Positions 46,134-54,786 of a stretch of 64,000 nt of DNA are shown here, piece by piece. The DNA lies in contig NZ_JAAIKO010000003.1 of the NCBI RefSeq assembly GCF_016107395.1, positions 395,128 through 459,127 on the forward strand. The letters are read 5' to 3'. The stretch's first letter is position 1. Each line of letters starts with the position of its first letter. Both the position numbers and the translations under genes were made by a program. The notes beneath the pieces are model-generated. The model saw only the letters and a list, made by a program, of their open reading frames with translations, made no database searches and had not been told where the DNA came from. The DNA comes from Streptomyces fildesensis (lineage in GTDB: Bacteria > Actinomycetota > Actinomycetes > Streptomycetales > Streptomycetaceae).

Positions 46134-48271
46134 ACGAAGACGGTGGGCAGGCCGGTGTCGGCGTGCAGCGGGATCGAGACGCCGCCGATGTCCCAGCGGT
46201 CGCAGGTGGCGAAGAGCGGGAGGAGACCGATGGAGGCGTGTTCGGCGGCGTGCAGGGCGCCGGGGAGCTCCTCGGGGTGGATCCGCGCGGCGTCCAACTG
46301 GTCGTCGGTGACGGTCCACCACACGGCGCGGGTGCGCAATGAGCGTGGCGGGAGGTCGAGTTTGGTCTCGCCGAGCACTTCGCCGGTGATCAGCCGGCGG
46401 CGCAGGAAGGAGACGACCTGATGGGTGACCTCGACCGATCCGAAGTGGACGCGGGCAGCGCCCCAGGACTCCTCCAGGTCGGTGGAGAGAACGGAGACGG
46501 AGGTGGTCTCACGGGCCATCGTCGAGTAGTCGGGGTCGGCCTCGCCGACCAGGGCAACGGCGTCCTCGAGGTCCAGGTGCTCGACCAGATACGTCCGGCC
46601 CTGGTGGAGGTGGACCGCGCCGTCGTGGACCGATGTGTGGGCGGAGGCGTCGTCGACCGTGCCGAGCAGCCGTCCGGTGGCGGACTCTACGACCTGGACG
46701 GCCTTTCCGCCGGCACCCCGGATGTCGGTGAGGTCGGCGGCGCGCTCCCGGCGGGTCCAGAAGTAGCCGCCGGCCCGGCGCCGCAGCAGACCGCGGCGCT
46801 CCAGCTGGGGGAGCAGGGCCGCGGTTTCGGGGCCGAAGAGCGTCAGATCGTCGTCGGTGAGCGGGAGCTCGGCCGCGGCGGCGCACAGATGGGGGGCGAG
46901 GACGTAGGGGTTGTCGGGGTCCAGGACGGTGGATTCCACCGGGCGTTGGAAGATCGCTTCGGGGTGGTGGACGAGATACGTGTCGAGCGGGTCGTCGCGG
47001 CCCACGAGGATGGCGAGCGCGCCCTGTCCGGCGCGCCCGGCGCGGCCCGCCTGCTGCCACATCGAGGCACGCGTGCCGGGATAGCCGGCCAGCAGGACGG
47101 CGTCGAGCCCGGAGACGTCGACGCCCAGTTCCAGGGCGGTGGTGGAGGCCAGGCCGAGGAGCCGGCCCGAGTGCAGATCGCGTTCGAGGGCGCGGCGCTC
47201 CTCGGCGAGGTAGCCGCCGCGGTAGGCGGCGACCCGGGAGGGCAGCGAGGCGTCGACGGCGGCCAGTTTCTCCTGGGCGATCAGGGCGATCAGCTCGGCG
47301 GCCCGCCGGGAGCGGACGAAGGCGACGGTGCGGGTGCCCTGGACGACGAGGTCGGTGAGGAGGTCGGCGCACTCGGCGGTGGCGGTGCGGCGGACGGGCG
47401 CGCCGTGCTCGCCGCTCATCTCCGTCAGCGGCGGTTCCCAGAGGGCGAAGGCCAGTTCGCCACGGGGGGAGGCGTCGTCGGTGACCTCCACGACCTGGAC
47501 GCCGGTGAGACGGCCTGCAGCGGCCGCGGGATCGGCGGCGGTGGCGGAGGCGAGTACGAAGACCGGATCGGCGCCGTAATGGGCGCACAGCCGCCGCAGC
47601 CGCCGCAGCACCTGGGCAACGTGGGAGCCGAAGACACCCCGGTAGGTGTGGCACTCGTCGATGACGACGTACCGCAGCCGGCGCAGATACGAGGCCCAGC
47701 GGGCGTGGGCGGGAAGGATGCCGCGGTGCAGCATGTCGGGGTTGGTGAGGACGTACGTGGCGTACTGGCGGACCCACTCGCGTTCCTCGAATGGAGTATC
47801 GCCGTCGTAGAGCGCGGGACGGATCGCCGAACCGAGCGGTTCTGCGAGCGCGGCGACCGCCCGCCGCTGATCCGCTGCGAGGGCCTTGGTGGGCGCCAGA
47901 TAGAGCGCGGTGGCCCCACGGCCGTTCGGAGCCTCGGAGCCGTCCAGGAGGGCACTGAGGACCGGGGCGAGGTAGGCGAGGGACTTGCCGGAGGCGGTTC
48001 CGGTGGCGACGACCACCGACTGGCCGCGCATCGCGTGTCCTGCGGTGAGCGCCTGGTGCTCCCAGGGACGGGCGATACCGGCCGCCCGGATGGCCTCCAG
48101 CACCTCCGGACGGATCTGATCAGGCCAATCGGCATGGCGACCGACCCGCGGGGGCAAGTGCTCCGTATGGGTGATGCGTGCGGCTCGGCCTGCCCCCGTG
48201 GCGAGCCGCTCGAGAACGGTGCGGGGGGACGGCCGGCCGTGCGCCGACTGCGGAAGTTGATCCTTAGCCAT
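45806..48271 (-). CDS. MrfA/YprA-like DEAD/DEAH-family helicase with Cys-rich DUF1998 domain
   Basis: An 821-residue superfamily 2 helicase. Walker A ATGTASGKSLAYLAPVL is near 90, motif II VVIDECHTYRG near 195 and motif VI QQAGRAGRAGQGALAIL near 410. The C-terminal DUF1998 has four Cys in CECEFGCPSCVQSPKCG near 760, as in MrfA, the B. subtilis mitomycin-repair helicase. The last ~35 residues are DP/GG repeats from a 12-bp tandem repeat shared with the convergent pilus gene. ATG at 48271 or GTG at 48277 may start it. It is divergent from bldG. Confidence 0.9.
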   Translation of the reverse strand: MAKDQLPQSAHGRPSPRTVLERLATGAGRAARITHTEHLPPRVGRHADWPDQIRPEVLEAIRAAGIARPWEHQALTAGHAMRGQSVVVATGTASGKSLAYLAPVLSALLDGSEAPNGRGATALYLAPTKALAADQRRAVAALAEPLGSAIRPALYDGDTPFEEREWVRQYATYVLTNPDMLHRGILPAHARWASYLRRLRYVVIDECHTYRGVFGSHVAQVLRRLRRLCAHYGADPVFVLASATAADPAAAAGRLTGVQVVEVTDDASPRGELAFALWEPPLTEMSGEHGAPVRRTATAECADLLTDLVVQGTRTVAFVRSRRAAELIALIAQEKLAAVDASLPSRVAAYRGGYLAEERRALERDLHSGRLLGLASTTALELGVDVSGLDAVLLAGYPGTRASMWQQAGRAGRAGQGALAILVGRDDPLDTYLVHHPEAIFQRPVESTVLDPDNPYVLAPHLCAAAAELPLTDDDLTLFGPETAALLPQLERRGLLRRRAGGYFWTRRERAADLTDIRGAGGKAVQVVESATGRLLGTVDDASAHTSVHDGAVHLHQGRTYLVEHLDLEDAVALVGEADPDYSTMARETTSVSVLSTDLEESWGAARVHFGSVEVTHQVVSFLRRRLITGEVLGETKLDLPPRSLRTRAVWWTVTDDQLDAARIHPEELPGALHAAEHASIGLLPLFATCDRWDIGGVSIPLHADTGLPTVFVYDGHPGGAGFAERAFHTARGWLTATREAIASCECEFGCPSCVQSPKCGSGNEPLDKPAAVRLLDCLLARETPPESAADPKADPAVGPGTDPGVDPGGDPAGGPAPVGE
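45835..45906. repeat. Period-12 tandem repeat in overlapping gene ends
   Basis: Six 12-nt units of CTGGATCCNNNN type (CTGGATCCCCGC, CTGGATCCACAC, CTGGATCCGTAC and three more degenerate) encode a Pro/Gly/Ser tail on one strand and a DP/GG tail on the other. Confidence 0.9.
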
Positions 48272-48371
48272 CGGCACTCAGTGTGTCACCGGCGTGACGG
48301 ACAATCGCAGGAAGGCGTCGTGCTGGCCCGCTGTGAAGTGATTGAATGCCATCGCGGCTGCCGATCCGTCC

Positions 48372-48391
48372 CCTCCCCTTCGGCGGGGAGG
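48372..48391 (+). promoter_or_regulatory. Hairpin in the bldG leader
   Basis: CCTCCCC (48372-48378) pairs with GGGGAGG (48385-48391) around a TTCGGC loop, about 43 nt before the bldG start. Confidence 0.45.
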
Positions 48392-48434
48392 TCCCCGGGG
48401 GCGACGCCGCTCGATGCAAGGTGCTGGAGGATCC

Positions 48435-48776
48435 GTGGACCTGTCCCTGTCGACTCGAACCGTTGGCGACCGTACGGTCGTCGAGGTCGGCGGCGAGATT
48501 GATGTGTACACCGCGCCCAAGCTGCGTGAGCAGCTGGTAGAGCTGGTGAACGACGGCAGTTATCACCTGGTTGTGGACATGGAGGGAGTCGATTTCCTCG
48601 ACTCCACCGGTCTGGGTGTACTGGTCGGCGGTCTCAAGCGGGTGCGTGCTCACGAAGGCTCGCTGCGCCTGGTATGCAATCAGGAGCGCATTCTTAAGAT
48701 TTTCCGGATTACTGGCCTGACCAAGGTGTTCCCGATCCACACCTCGGTCGACGAGGCTGTCGCGGCGAACGACTGA
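48435..48776 (+). CDS. bldG: BldG anti-sigma factor antagonist
   Basis: A 113-residue STAS-domain protein needed in Streptomyces for aerial growth and antibiotic production. The phosphorylation site is Ser57 in [14 protein letters not shown], and the N-terminal [15 protein letters not shown] and [13 protein letters not shown] near 85 match BldG. When unphosphorylated it binds anti-sigma factors and frees sigma-H-type factors. The GTG at 48435 has GGAGG 4 nt upstream. The downstream gene encodes an anti-sigma factor, as in S. coelicolor. A leader hairpin and a patch of AT-ending codons (48690-48713) stand out. Confidence 0.96.
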   Translation: MDLSLSTRTVGDRTVVEVGGEIDVYTAPKLREQLVELVNDGSYHLVVDMEGVDFLDSTGLGVLVGGLKRVRAHEGSLRLVCNQERILKIFRITGLTKVFPIHTSVDEAVAAND

Positions 48777-48864
48777 TCATCCCGATCGTCGCAGGACGGG
48801 GGTACCGGGCGGTTTCGTCGCCCGGACCCCTGTGATGCCCACCCATAGGAGCGAGGGGGAGGCC

Positions 48865-49296
48865 ATGCCCACCGTAGAACTGCTCTTCAGCGCTCAGCCC
48901 GAGCACGTGCGCACCGCACGGCTCGTAGCGGCTGCGGTAGCGCGCCGGGCGGGGGTGGACGAGGCAGTCCTTGACGAGGTGCGGCTTGCCGTGGGCGAGG
49001 CGTGCAGCCGAGCTGTCGGCCTGCACCTGAGCAACGGCGTGGACCGGCCCGTGCGGGTGTTGCTGACCGAGGAGGAGAAGAAATTCTCCATCGAGGTCGG
49101 CGACGAGGCACCGGGTTCACCGGCGGGCTCCGTCCCGTCGGCGCGCGCGTCCGGCGCCGATGACTCCGACGACGAGGGCGAGATGGGCCTGGCCGTCATC
49201 AGCGGTCTGGTCGACGACGTCGAGGTCACCGTTGGCGAGCACGGCGGAATCATCCGCATGAGCTGGCCGACGGCGTCCGCTGTCGTGCTCCCCTAG
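48865..49296 (+). CDS. Anti-sigma factor, serine-kinase (HATPase) type, ApgA-like
   Basis: A 143-residue HATPase_c_2 protein. The N box VLDEVRLAVGEACSRAVGLHL is near 38, with Glu and the Asn position altered (Ser-Arg where EACxNA is usual). The G-box region EMGLAVISGLVDDVEV is near 108. Such proteins phosphorylate antagonists like BldG and bind sigma factors. The modified N box may weaken ATP/Mg binding. It matches the anti-sigma gene next to bldG (ApgA of S. coelicolor, from memory). GAGGGGGAGG precedes the ATG; an in-frame ATG 11 codons earlier lacks a ribosome site. Confidence 0.88.
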   Translation: MPTVELLFSAQPEHVRTARLVAAAVARRAGVDEAVLDEVRLAVGEACSRAVGLHLSNGVDRPVRVLLTEEEKKFSIEVGDEAPGSPAGSVPSARASGADDSDDEGEMGLAVISGLVDDVEVTVGEHGGIIRMSWPTASAVVLP

Positions 49297-49742
49297 GACC
49301 TGCTCCGGCCGTTCCCGAACCGGACGACTCACCCGCAGCACCGGCAGCACACGCCTCACCCGTATCGCTCATTCGCGACGGGCGGAACGGCCCCCCGCGG
49401 CGGCCCTCCTAGCGCTGCCCGGCGCCGTCGTCATGACGCCGCCCGCGCGCCGGCCCCGCCTGCCTCCGCGCTGCCCGCATGCTGCCCTGGTGCTGCCTTC
49501 GCGGCGTCTTCCGCATGCCTTCCCCGCGCCTTCCCCCGTGCCCGATTCTTCACCGCATTCGGTGGTTTACGCGCCCGAGGGGAATTCCGGCTTCCCCGAC
49601 ACAGGCGAATTCTGATCCCGCGCACTGTTTTGATCTAGTCCCGCTCCCTACAATCCGTCCATCTTTGCTCAGCTCGCTGAGCGTCGCGGCTGTGGGAGTC
49701 GCAGGAGCCGCGCGCCCATGCGCCAAACGTCAAGGAGGACGA
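49297..49742 (+). other. 446-bp gap between the anti-sigma gene and hppA
   Basis: No convincing gene. An in-frame extension of hppA back to 49479 has Cys- and Pro-rich coding unlike family members. The last third (49600-49700) is AT-richer and holds the likely hppA promoter; the rest shows nothing I can name. Confidence 0.6.
49626..49654 (+). promoter_or_regulatory. Likely hppA promoter
   Basis: TACAAT (49649-49654) is a good -10 box; TGTTTT (49626-49631) lies 17 bp upstream as a weak -35. The leader would be about 80 nt. Confidence 0.4.
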
Positions 49743-52139
49743 ATGGCGGGGCCACTTACCCCTCACACGCACGACATCGCTCAGGCACTGGCCGCCGGGC
49801 CGGTACTGACCGACGGCAACCGGAATCTCGTACTGATCATCGTGGTCGTCGCACTGGCGGCACTGGCGCTCGCCGGAGTGCTGGTACGTCAAGTGCTCTC
49901 GGCGGACGAGGGCACCGACAGCATGAAGCGCATCGCTGCTGCCGTGCAGGAAGGCGCGAACGCCTACCTCGCACGGCAGTTCCGTACGCTGGGGATCTTC
50001 GCCGTGGTGGCGTTCTTCCTGCTCATGCTGTTGCCTTCGGACAACACTTCGCAGCGAATCGGCCGTTCGGTGTTCTTCCTCGTGGGCGCCGTGTTCTCGG
50101 CGGTCACCGGCTATGTCGGCATGTGGCTGGCGGTGCGCGCCAATGTGCGCGTGGCGGCCGCCGCACGGGCGGCCACGCCCGCGCCCGGCGAGCCGAAAGC
50201 GGATCTGACCGATGTCTCGCACCGCGCGATGAAGATCGCTTTCCGCACCGGTGGTGTGGTCGGCATGTTCACGGTGGGCCTCGGTCTGCTGGGCGCCTCG
50301 GTCGTCGTGCTCCTTTACAAGGCCGACGCGCCCAAGGTGCTGGAGGGCTTCGGCTTCGGCGCGGCCCTGCTCGCGATGTTCATGCGTGTCGGCGGCGGCA
50401 TCTTCACCAAGGCCGCCGACGTGGGCGCCGACCTGGTCGGCAAGGTCGAGAAGGGCATCCCCGAGGACGACCCGCGCAATGCCGCGACCATCGCGGACAA
50501 CGTGGGCGACAACGTCGGTGACTGCGCCGGTATGGCCGCCGACCTCTTCGAGTCCTACGCCGTCACCCTGGTGGCCGCACTCATCCTGGGCAAAGTGACG
50601 TTCGGCGACGCCGGGCTGGCCTTCCCGCTGCTCATCCCCGCGATCGGCGTGCTCACCGCGATGATCGGCATCTTCGCCGTCGCGCCGCGCCGCTCCGACC
50701 GCAGCGGGATGACCGCCATCAACCGCGGCTTCTTCATCTCCGCCGTCATCTCGATGGTGCTCGTCGCGGTGGCGGTCTACCTCTACCTCCCGGCCACCTA
50801 CGCGGAGCTGAAGGGCGTCCCGGCCGACATCGCCGGCCACTCGGGCGACCCGCGGGTCCTCGCGCTCGTCGCCGTCGCCATCGGCATCGTGCTCGCCGCG
50901 CTCATCCAGCAGCTCACCGGCTACTTCACCGAGACCAGCCGGCGTCCCGTCCAGGACATCGGCAAGTCCTCGCTGACCGGCGCGGCCACCGTGGTCCTCG
51001 CCGGCATCGCCATCGGCCTGGAGTCGGCGGTCTACTCGGCGGTGCTGATCGGGCTGTCGGTCTACGGGGCGTTCCTGCTCGGCGGCACCTCCGTGTGGCT
51101 CGCGCTGTTCGCCGTCGCACTGGCCGGCACCGGCCTGCTCACCACCGTCGGCGTGATCGTGGCCATGGACACCTTCGGTCCGGTCTCCGACAACGCCCAG
51201 GGCATCGCGGAGATGTCCGGGGACGTGCACGGCGAGGGCGCCCAGGTGCTCACCGACCTGGACGCGGTCGGCAACACCACCAAGGCGATCACCAAGGGCA
51301 TCGCCATCGCCACGGCGGTGCTCGCCGCGACCGCGCTCTTCGGCGCGTTCAAGGAGGCGATCGACACCGCGGTCGCGGGCGCCCACATCTCCGTGTCCGA
51401 CATGAGATGGCTCAGCCTCGACATCTCGCAGCCGAACAACCTGTTCGGGCTGTTGCTCGGGGCGGCCGTCGTGTTCCTGTTCTCCGGCCTCGCCATCAAC
51501 GCCGTCTCGCGCTCCGCGGGCTCGGTGGTCTACGAGGTGCGGCGGCAGTTCCGCGAACACCCCGGGATCATGGACGGCACCGAGCTGCCGGAGTACGGCA
51601 AGGTCGTCGACATCTGCACCAAGGACGCGCTGCGCGAGCTGACCACCCCCGGTCTGCTCGCCGTCCTCGCGCCCATCGCGGTCGGCTTCTCCCTCGGCGT
51701 CGGCTCGCTCGCCTCGTATCTGGCGGGCGCGATCGGCACCGGCACCCTGATGGCGGTGTTCCTCGCCAACTCCGGTGGCGCCTGGGACAACGCCAAGAAG
51801 CTGGTCGAGGACGGGAATTACGGCGGCAAGGGCAGTGAGGCCCATGCCGCGACCGTCATCGGTGACACGGTCGGCGACCCGTTCAAGGACACCGCGGGAC
51901 CGGCGATCAACCCGCTGCTCAAGGTCATGAACCTGGTGGCGCTGCTGATCGCCCCGGCGGTGGTGAAGTTCTCGTACGGCGACGACGCGAACCTCGGGGT
52001 CCGCATCACGGTGGCGGTGGTCTCGATCGCCATCATCGTCGGCGCGGTCTACAACTCCAAGCGGCGTGGCATCGCGATGGGGGACGACAACAACGCGCCG
52101 ACGCCGGAACGTTCGGCCGATCCGGCGTCGGTCTCCTGA
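49743..52139 (+). CDS. hppA: Membrane H+-translocating pyrophosphatase
   Basis: A 798-residue polytopic enzyme that pumps protons using pyrophosphate hydrolysis. Substrate-site motifs are GGGIFTKAADVGADLVGKVE, ADNVGDNVGDCAGMAADL near 255, and near the C-terminus GDTVGDPFKDTAGPAINPL. The segment VGNTTKAITKG has Lys at the position that is Ala in potassium-dependent forms, so this is predicted to be potassium-independent. About sixteen membrane helices are evident. AAGGAGGAC precedes the ATG. A long hairpin terminator follows. Confidence 0.96.
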   Translation: MAGPLTPHTHDIAQALAAGPVLTDGNRNLVLIIVVVALAALALAGVLVRQVLSADEGTDSMKRIAAAVQEGANAYLARQFRTLGIFAVVAFFLLMLLPSDNTSQRIGRSVFFLVGAVFSAVTGYVGMWLAVRANVRVAAAARAATPAPGEPKADLTDVSHRAMKIAFRTGGVVGMFTVGLGLLGASVVVLLYKADAPKVLEGFGFGAALLAMFMRVGGGIFTKAADVGADLVGKVEKGIPEDDPRNAATIADNVGDNVGDCAGMAADLFESYAVTLVAALILGKVTFGDAGLAFPLLIPAIGVLTAMIGIFAVAPRRSDRSGMTAINRGFFISAVISMVLVAVAVYLYLPATYAELKGVPADIAGHSGDPRVLALVAVAIGIVLAALIQQLTGYFTETSRRPVQDIGKSSLTGAATVVLAGIAIGLESAVYSAVLIGLSVYGAFLLGGTSVWLALFAVALAGTGLLTTVGVIVAMDTFGPVSDNAQGIAEMSGDVHGEGAQVLTDLDAVGNTTKAITKGIAIATAVLAATALFGAFKEAIDTAVAGAHISVSDMRWLSLDISQPNNLFGLLLGAAVVFLFSGLAINAVSRSAGSVVYEVRRQFREHPGIMDGTELPEYGKVVDICTKDALRELTTPGLLAVLAPIAVGFSLGVGSLASYLAGAIGTGTLMAVFLANSGGAWDNAKKLVEDGNYGGKGSEAHAATVIGDTVGDPFKDTAGPAINPLLKVMNLVALLIAPAVVKFSYGDDANLGVRITVAVVSIAIIVGAVYNSKRRGIAMGDDNNAPTPERSADPASVS

Positions 52140-52193
52140 CCGGCTCCTGACCGGGACGCACTGACCCGGATCCGGACCGACGGCACGTCAGAA

Positions 52194-52232
52194 CGGCGGC
52201 GGGCGGCACTTTTTGAGTGCCGCCCGCCGCCG
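52194..52232 (+). terminator. Strong hairpin terminator after hppA
   Basis: A 17-bp perfect stem: CGGCGGCGGGCGGCACT (52194-52210) and its complement (52216-52232) around a TTTTG loop, 54 bp after the stop. Confidence 0.88.
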
Positions 52233-52369
52233 TGCGCGAGTGTACCGACACCGGACGATCCTTGGTGCAAATGGCTTCAATAGGGGATGAATCTTCCTTC
52301 GGACTCGTGGTCGACACCCATTTGGCGTGTAAGTTCCGGGGCCGTAGAGCCATGGAAGGGACACAACCG

Positions 52370-52927
52370 GTGAAGAAGAAGCTCGTGGGCGCGCTGTCCG
52401 GTGCCGCTCTGCTCCTGGCATTGACGGGATGCAGCAGCGACGACTCGAACGACAAGCTGGACGCCTGGGCGAAGACCGTCTGCGACCAGGCCTCGGCACA
52501 GACCAAGAAGATCAACGACGCGAACACGGCCATCACGAAGGTCGACAAGAACGGCAAGCCGGCGGATGTGAAGGCGGCGGACTCCGCGGCCTTCCAGCAG
52601 ATCTCCGAGGCGTACAAGTCCCTCGCGGACATCGTGAGCAAGGCCGGACCGCCGCCCACCGACAACGGCGAGGTCCAGCACAAGGACACGGTCGCCGACC
52701 TCAACAAGGCGTCGGCCGCCTACGCGTCCGTGAAGACCAAGGTCGACGGGCTCGACACGTCGGACCAGGGGAAGTTCGCCGACGGCCTCACCGCCGCCTC
52801 GGCGGAGGCGGACACCGCCAACAAGACCGCGGAGACGGCTCTCAACACCCTGCGCAAGGGTGAGGTCGGCAAGGCGATGGCCGACCAGCCCGGCTGCAAG
52901 ACCGGAGCCTCACCGTCGGCGACATGA
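52370..52927 (+). CDS. Small secreted lipoprotein, hypothetical
   Basis: A 185-residue protein. The signal peptide KKKLVGALSGAALLLALTGC ends in a clear LTGC lipobox at residue ~21, so it should be a membrane-anchored lipoprotein. The mature part is predicted mostly helical, Ala/Lys/Asp-rich, with two Cys (VCDQASAQ near 40 and PGCKTG near the end) that could form a disulfide. No family is recognised. GGAAGGGAC precedes the GTG at 52370; longer in-frame starts lack the signal arrangement. The stop codon lies inside the first unit of a 17-nt tandem repeat. Confidence 0.82.
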   Translation: MKKKLVGALSGAALLLALTGCSSDDSNDKLDAWAKTVCDQASAQTKKINDANTAITKVDKNGKPADVKAADSAAFQQISEAYKSLADIVSKAGPPPTDNGEVQHKDTVADLNKASAAYASVKTKVDGLDTSDQGKFADGLTAASAEADTANKTAETALNTLRKGEVGKAMADQPGCKTGASPSAT

Positions 52928-53041
52928 CAGGTCCGGCGACATGACAGGTCCGGCCGCACGACAGGTCCGGCGGCATGACGGGGCCGGCCGCATGAGACAG
53001 GGCCGGCCGCATGACCGGACCGTCGACATGACACGCCCGGC
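52921..53041. repeat. 17-nt tandem repeat, seven units
   Basis: Units of the form GACATGACAGGTCCGGC run head to tail: the first two are identical, the others diverge, and one is 19 nt. The first unit contains the TGA stop of the lipoprotein gene. Confidence 0.92.
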
Positions 53042-53052
53042 GGGTCCCTGAC

Positions 53053-53091
53053 CCGATCCGAGGGCCCGATCCGAGGGCCCGATCCGAGGAC
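53053..53091. repeat. 13-nt tandem repeat, three units
   Basis: CCGATCCGAGGGC is repeated twice exactly and once with one change, 11 bp after the 17-nt repeat block. Confidence 0.92.
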
Positions 53092-53097
53092 CCGACA

Positions 53098-53130
53098 CGG
53101 CCCGGCATCCCTCCGAGGGGCGCCGGGCCG
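53098..53130 (+). terminator. Hairpin before the methyltransferase gene
   Basis: CGGCCCGGC (53098-53106) pairs with GCCGGGCCG (53122-53130) across a 15-nt loop. It probably ends lipoprotein transcription after the repeats. Confidence 0.6.
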
Positions 53131-53142
53131 CGCTCGTTCCGC

Positions 53143-53148
53143 GACAAT
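53143..53148 (+). promoter_or_regulatory. -10-like GACAAT of the methyltransferase gene
   Basis: GACAAT ends 6 nt before the GTG at 53155, at the leaderless spacing seen elsewhere; first base is not T. Confidence 0.45.
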
Positions 53149-53154
53149 GGGGGC

Positions 53155-54684
53155 GTGAGTACCCCGCCCCTCTCCAAAGCCCCGCCCCTCCCCGCCCCGG
53201 ACCACGCGGAACAGCTGCGTGACGCCCTGCGGGCCGCCGCCTTCACCGCCGACGGCTGCCTCGATCTGCTCGGCGCCACCGCCTACGCGGCCCTGTCCCG
53301 GGCCGAGACCGTGCCCGCGCTGCGCGCCACGCGCGGCGGCAGCCCGCTGGAGTCGCTGGTGCGGCTCTTCCTGCTGCAGCGGCCGGTGACCCATGAGCGG
53401 CTGCGCGCCGCCCTGCCCGTCGACGTGTGCCTCGCCGACGGCTGGCTGGTCAGGGACGGCGACGAACTGCGCGCCACCGTGGACGTCCGCCCGTACGCGG
53501 GGGACGGCGGCGAGGACTGGTGGATCGTCTCCGACCTCGGCTGCGCCGTCGGTGGGGCCGGCGGCATCGGTACGGCGCCCGGCGTCGACCGGGCCGATCT
53601 GGTGCTGGGCGTCGGAGGGGCCTCCACGACGCTGGCGGGCCTCACCGTCCGCGACGCGGTGGGCTCCGCGCTCGACCTCGGCACCGGCTCCGGCGTCCAG
53701 GCGCTGCACGCCTCCCGGCACGCCACCCGCGTCACCGCGACCGATGTGAACGCGCGCGCCCTGCACTTCGCCCGCCTCACCCTCGCGCTCTCCGGCGCGC
53801 CGGAGGCCGATCTGCGGCAGGGCAGCCTCTTCGAGCCGGTCGGTGAGGACCGCTACGACCTGATCGTGTCCAACCCGCCGTTCGTCATCTCCCCGGCGGG
53901 CCGCTTCACGTACCGCGACGGCGGGATGCGGGGCGACGACCTGTGCCGCACCCTCGTCCAGCAGTCCGCCGCGCACCTCAACGACGGCGGCTACTGCCAG
54001 CTCCTCGCCAACTGGCAGCACACCGAGGGCGAGGACTGGCGGGAGCGGTTGGCCGGCTGGGTGCCGCGCGGCTGCGACGCCTGGATCGTGCAGCGCGAGG
54101 TCCAGGACATCACCCAGTACGCCGAGCTGTGGCTGCGCGACGGCGGCGACCACCGCGACGACCCCGAGCGGTACGCGGCCCGGTACGACGCCTGGCTGGA
54201 CGAGTTCGAGCAGCGCAAGGTCAAGGGCATCGGCTTCGGCTGGATCACCCTCCGCAAGTCCGGCTCCGACCGGCCGGCGATCACCGCCGAGGAATGGCCG
54301 CACCCGGTGGAGCAGCCGCTGGGCGCGCACATCAAGGACTGGTTCGTCCGCCAGGACTTCCTCCGCACGCACGACGACGCGGCGCTGCTGGAGGCGCGCT
54401 TCCGGCTCGCCGACGAGGTGGTGCAGGAGCAGGTGGGGCTGCCGGGCGCCGAGGACCCCGAGCACGTGGTGCTGCGTACCAACCGCGGGATGCGGCGCGC
54501 CACCAAGGTCGACACGGTAGGCGCGGGCTTCGCGGGCGTGTGCGACGGGACGTTGCCGGCGGGCCGGATCCTCGACGCCATCGCGCAGCTGCTGGGGGAG
54601 GACCCGGTGATACTGCGCGACCGTACGCCGGACTCGATCCGGCTCCTCGTCGAGCAGGCGTTCCTGGACCCGGTGGAGAACTGA
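53155..54684 (+). CDS. SAM-dependent methyltransferase with NPPF motif
   Basis: A 509-residue protein. An N-terminal helical region (about 1-150) precedes a class I methyltransferase core. SAM motif I is SALDLGTGSGVQALHASRH near 182 and motif IV is YDLIVSNPPFVISP near 240. NPPF/NPPY marks N-methylation of amide or exocyclic base nitrogens, as in PrmC and RsmC. The C-terminal ~150 residues are extra. The substrate (ribosomal RNA or a protein Gln) is not clear. It is probably leaderless and converges on a TM2 gene across a hairpin. Confidence 0.87.
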   Translation: MSTPPLSKAPPLPAPDHAEQLRDALRAAAFTADGCLDLLGATAYAALSRAETVPALRATRGGSPLESLVRLFLLQRPVTHERLRAALPVDVCLADGWLVRDGDELRATVDVRPYAGDGGEDWWIVSDLGCAVGGAGGIGTAPGVDRADLVLGVGGASTTLAGLTVRDAVGSALDLGTGSGVQALHASRHATRVTATDVNARALHFARLTLALSGAPEADLRQGSLFEPVGEDRYDLIVSNPPFVISPAGRFTYRDGGMRGDDLCRTLVQQSAAHLNDGGYCQLLANWQHTEGEDWRERLAGWVPRGCDAWIVQREVQDITQYAELWLRDGGDHRDDPERYAARYDAWLDEFEQRKVKGIGFGWITLRKSGSDRPAITAEEWPHPVEQPLGAHIKDWFVRQDFLRTHDDAALLEARFRLADEVVQEQVGLPGAEDPEHVVLRTNRGMRRATKVDTVGAGFAGVCDGTLPAGRILDAIAQLLGEDPVILRDRTPDSIRLLVEQAFLDPVEN

Positions 54685-54720
54685 CCGGACCCCGGTGGGC
54701 ACTGATGCGCGCCGGACACA

Positions 54721-54762
54721 CCTCGGCCCGCTCCCGAGCGGAGTAAGGGGAGCGGGCCGAGG
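54721..54762. terminator. Bidirectional hairpin terminator
   Basis: CCTCGGCCCGCTCCC (54721-54735) pairs perfectly with GGGAGCGGGCCGAGG (54748-54762) across a 12-nt loop, between convergent genes. Confidence 0.85.
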
Positions 54763-54786
54763 CGGAGCGATCAGCGGGACCAGGGA

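Noticed and set aside
49479..49742. 88-codon N-terminal extension of hppA
   Set aside because: Unlike any family N-terminus and lacks a ribosome site, while AAGGAGGAC lies before the ATG at 49743.
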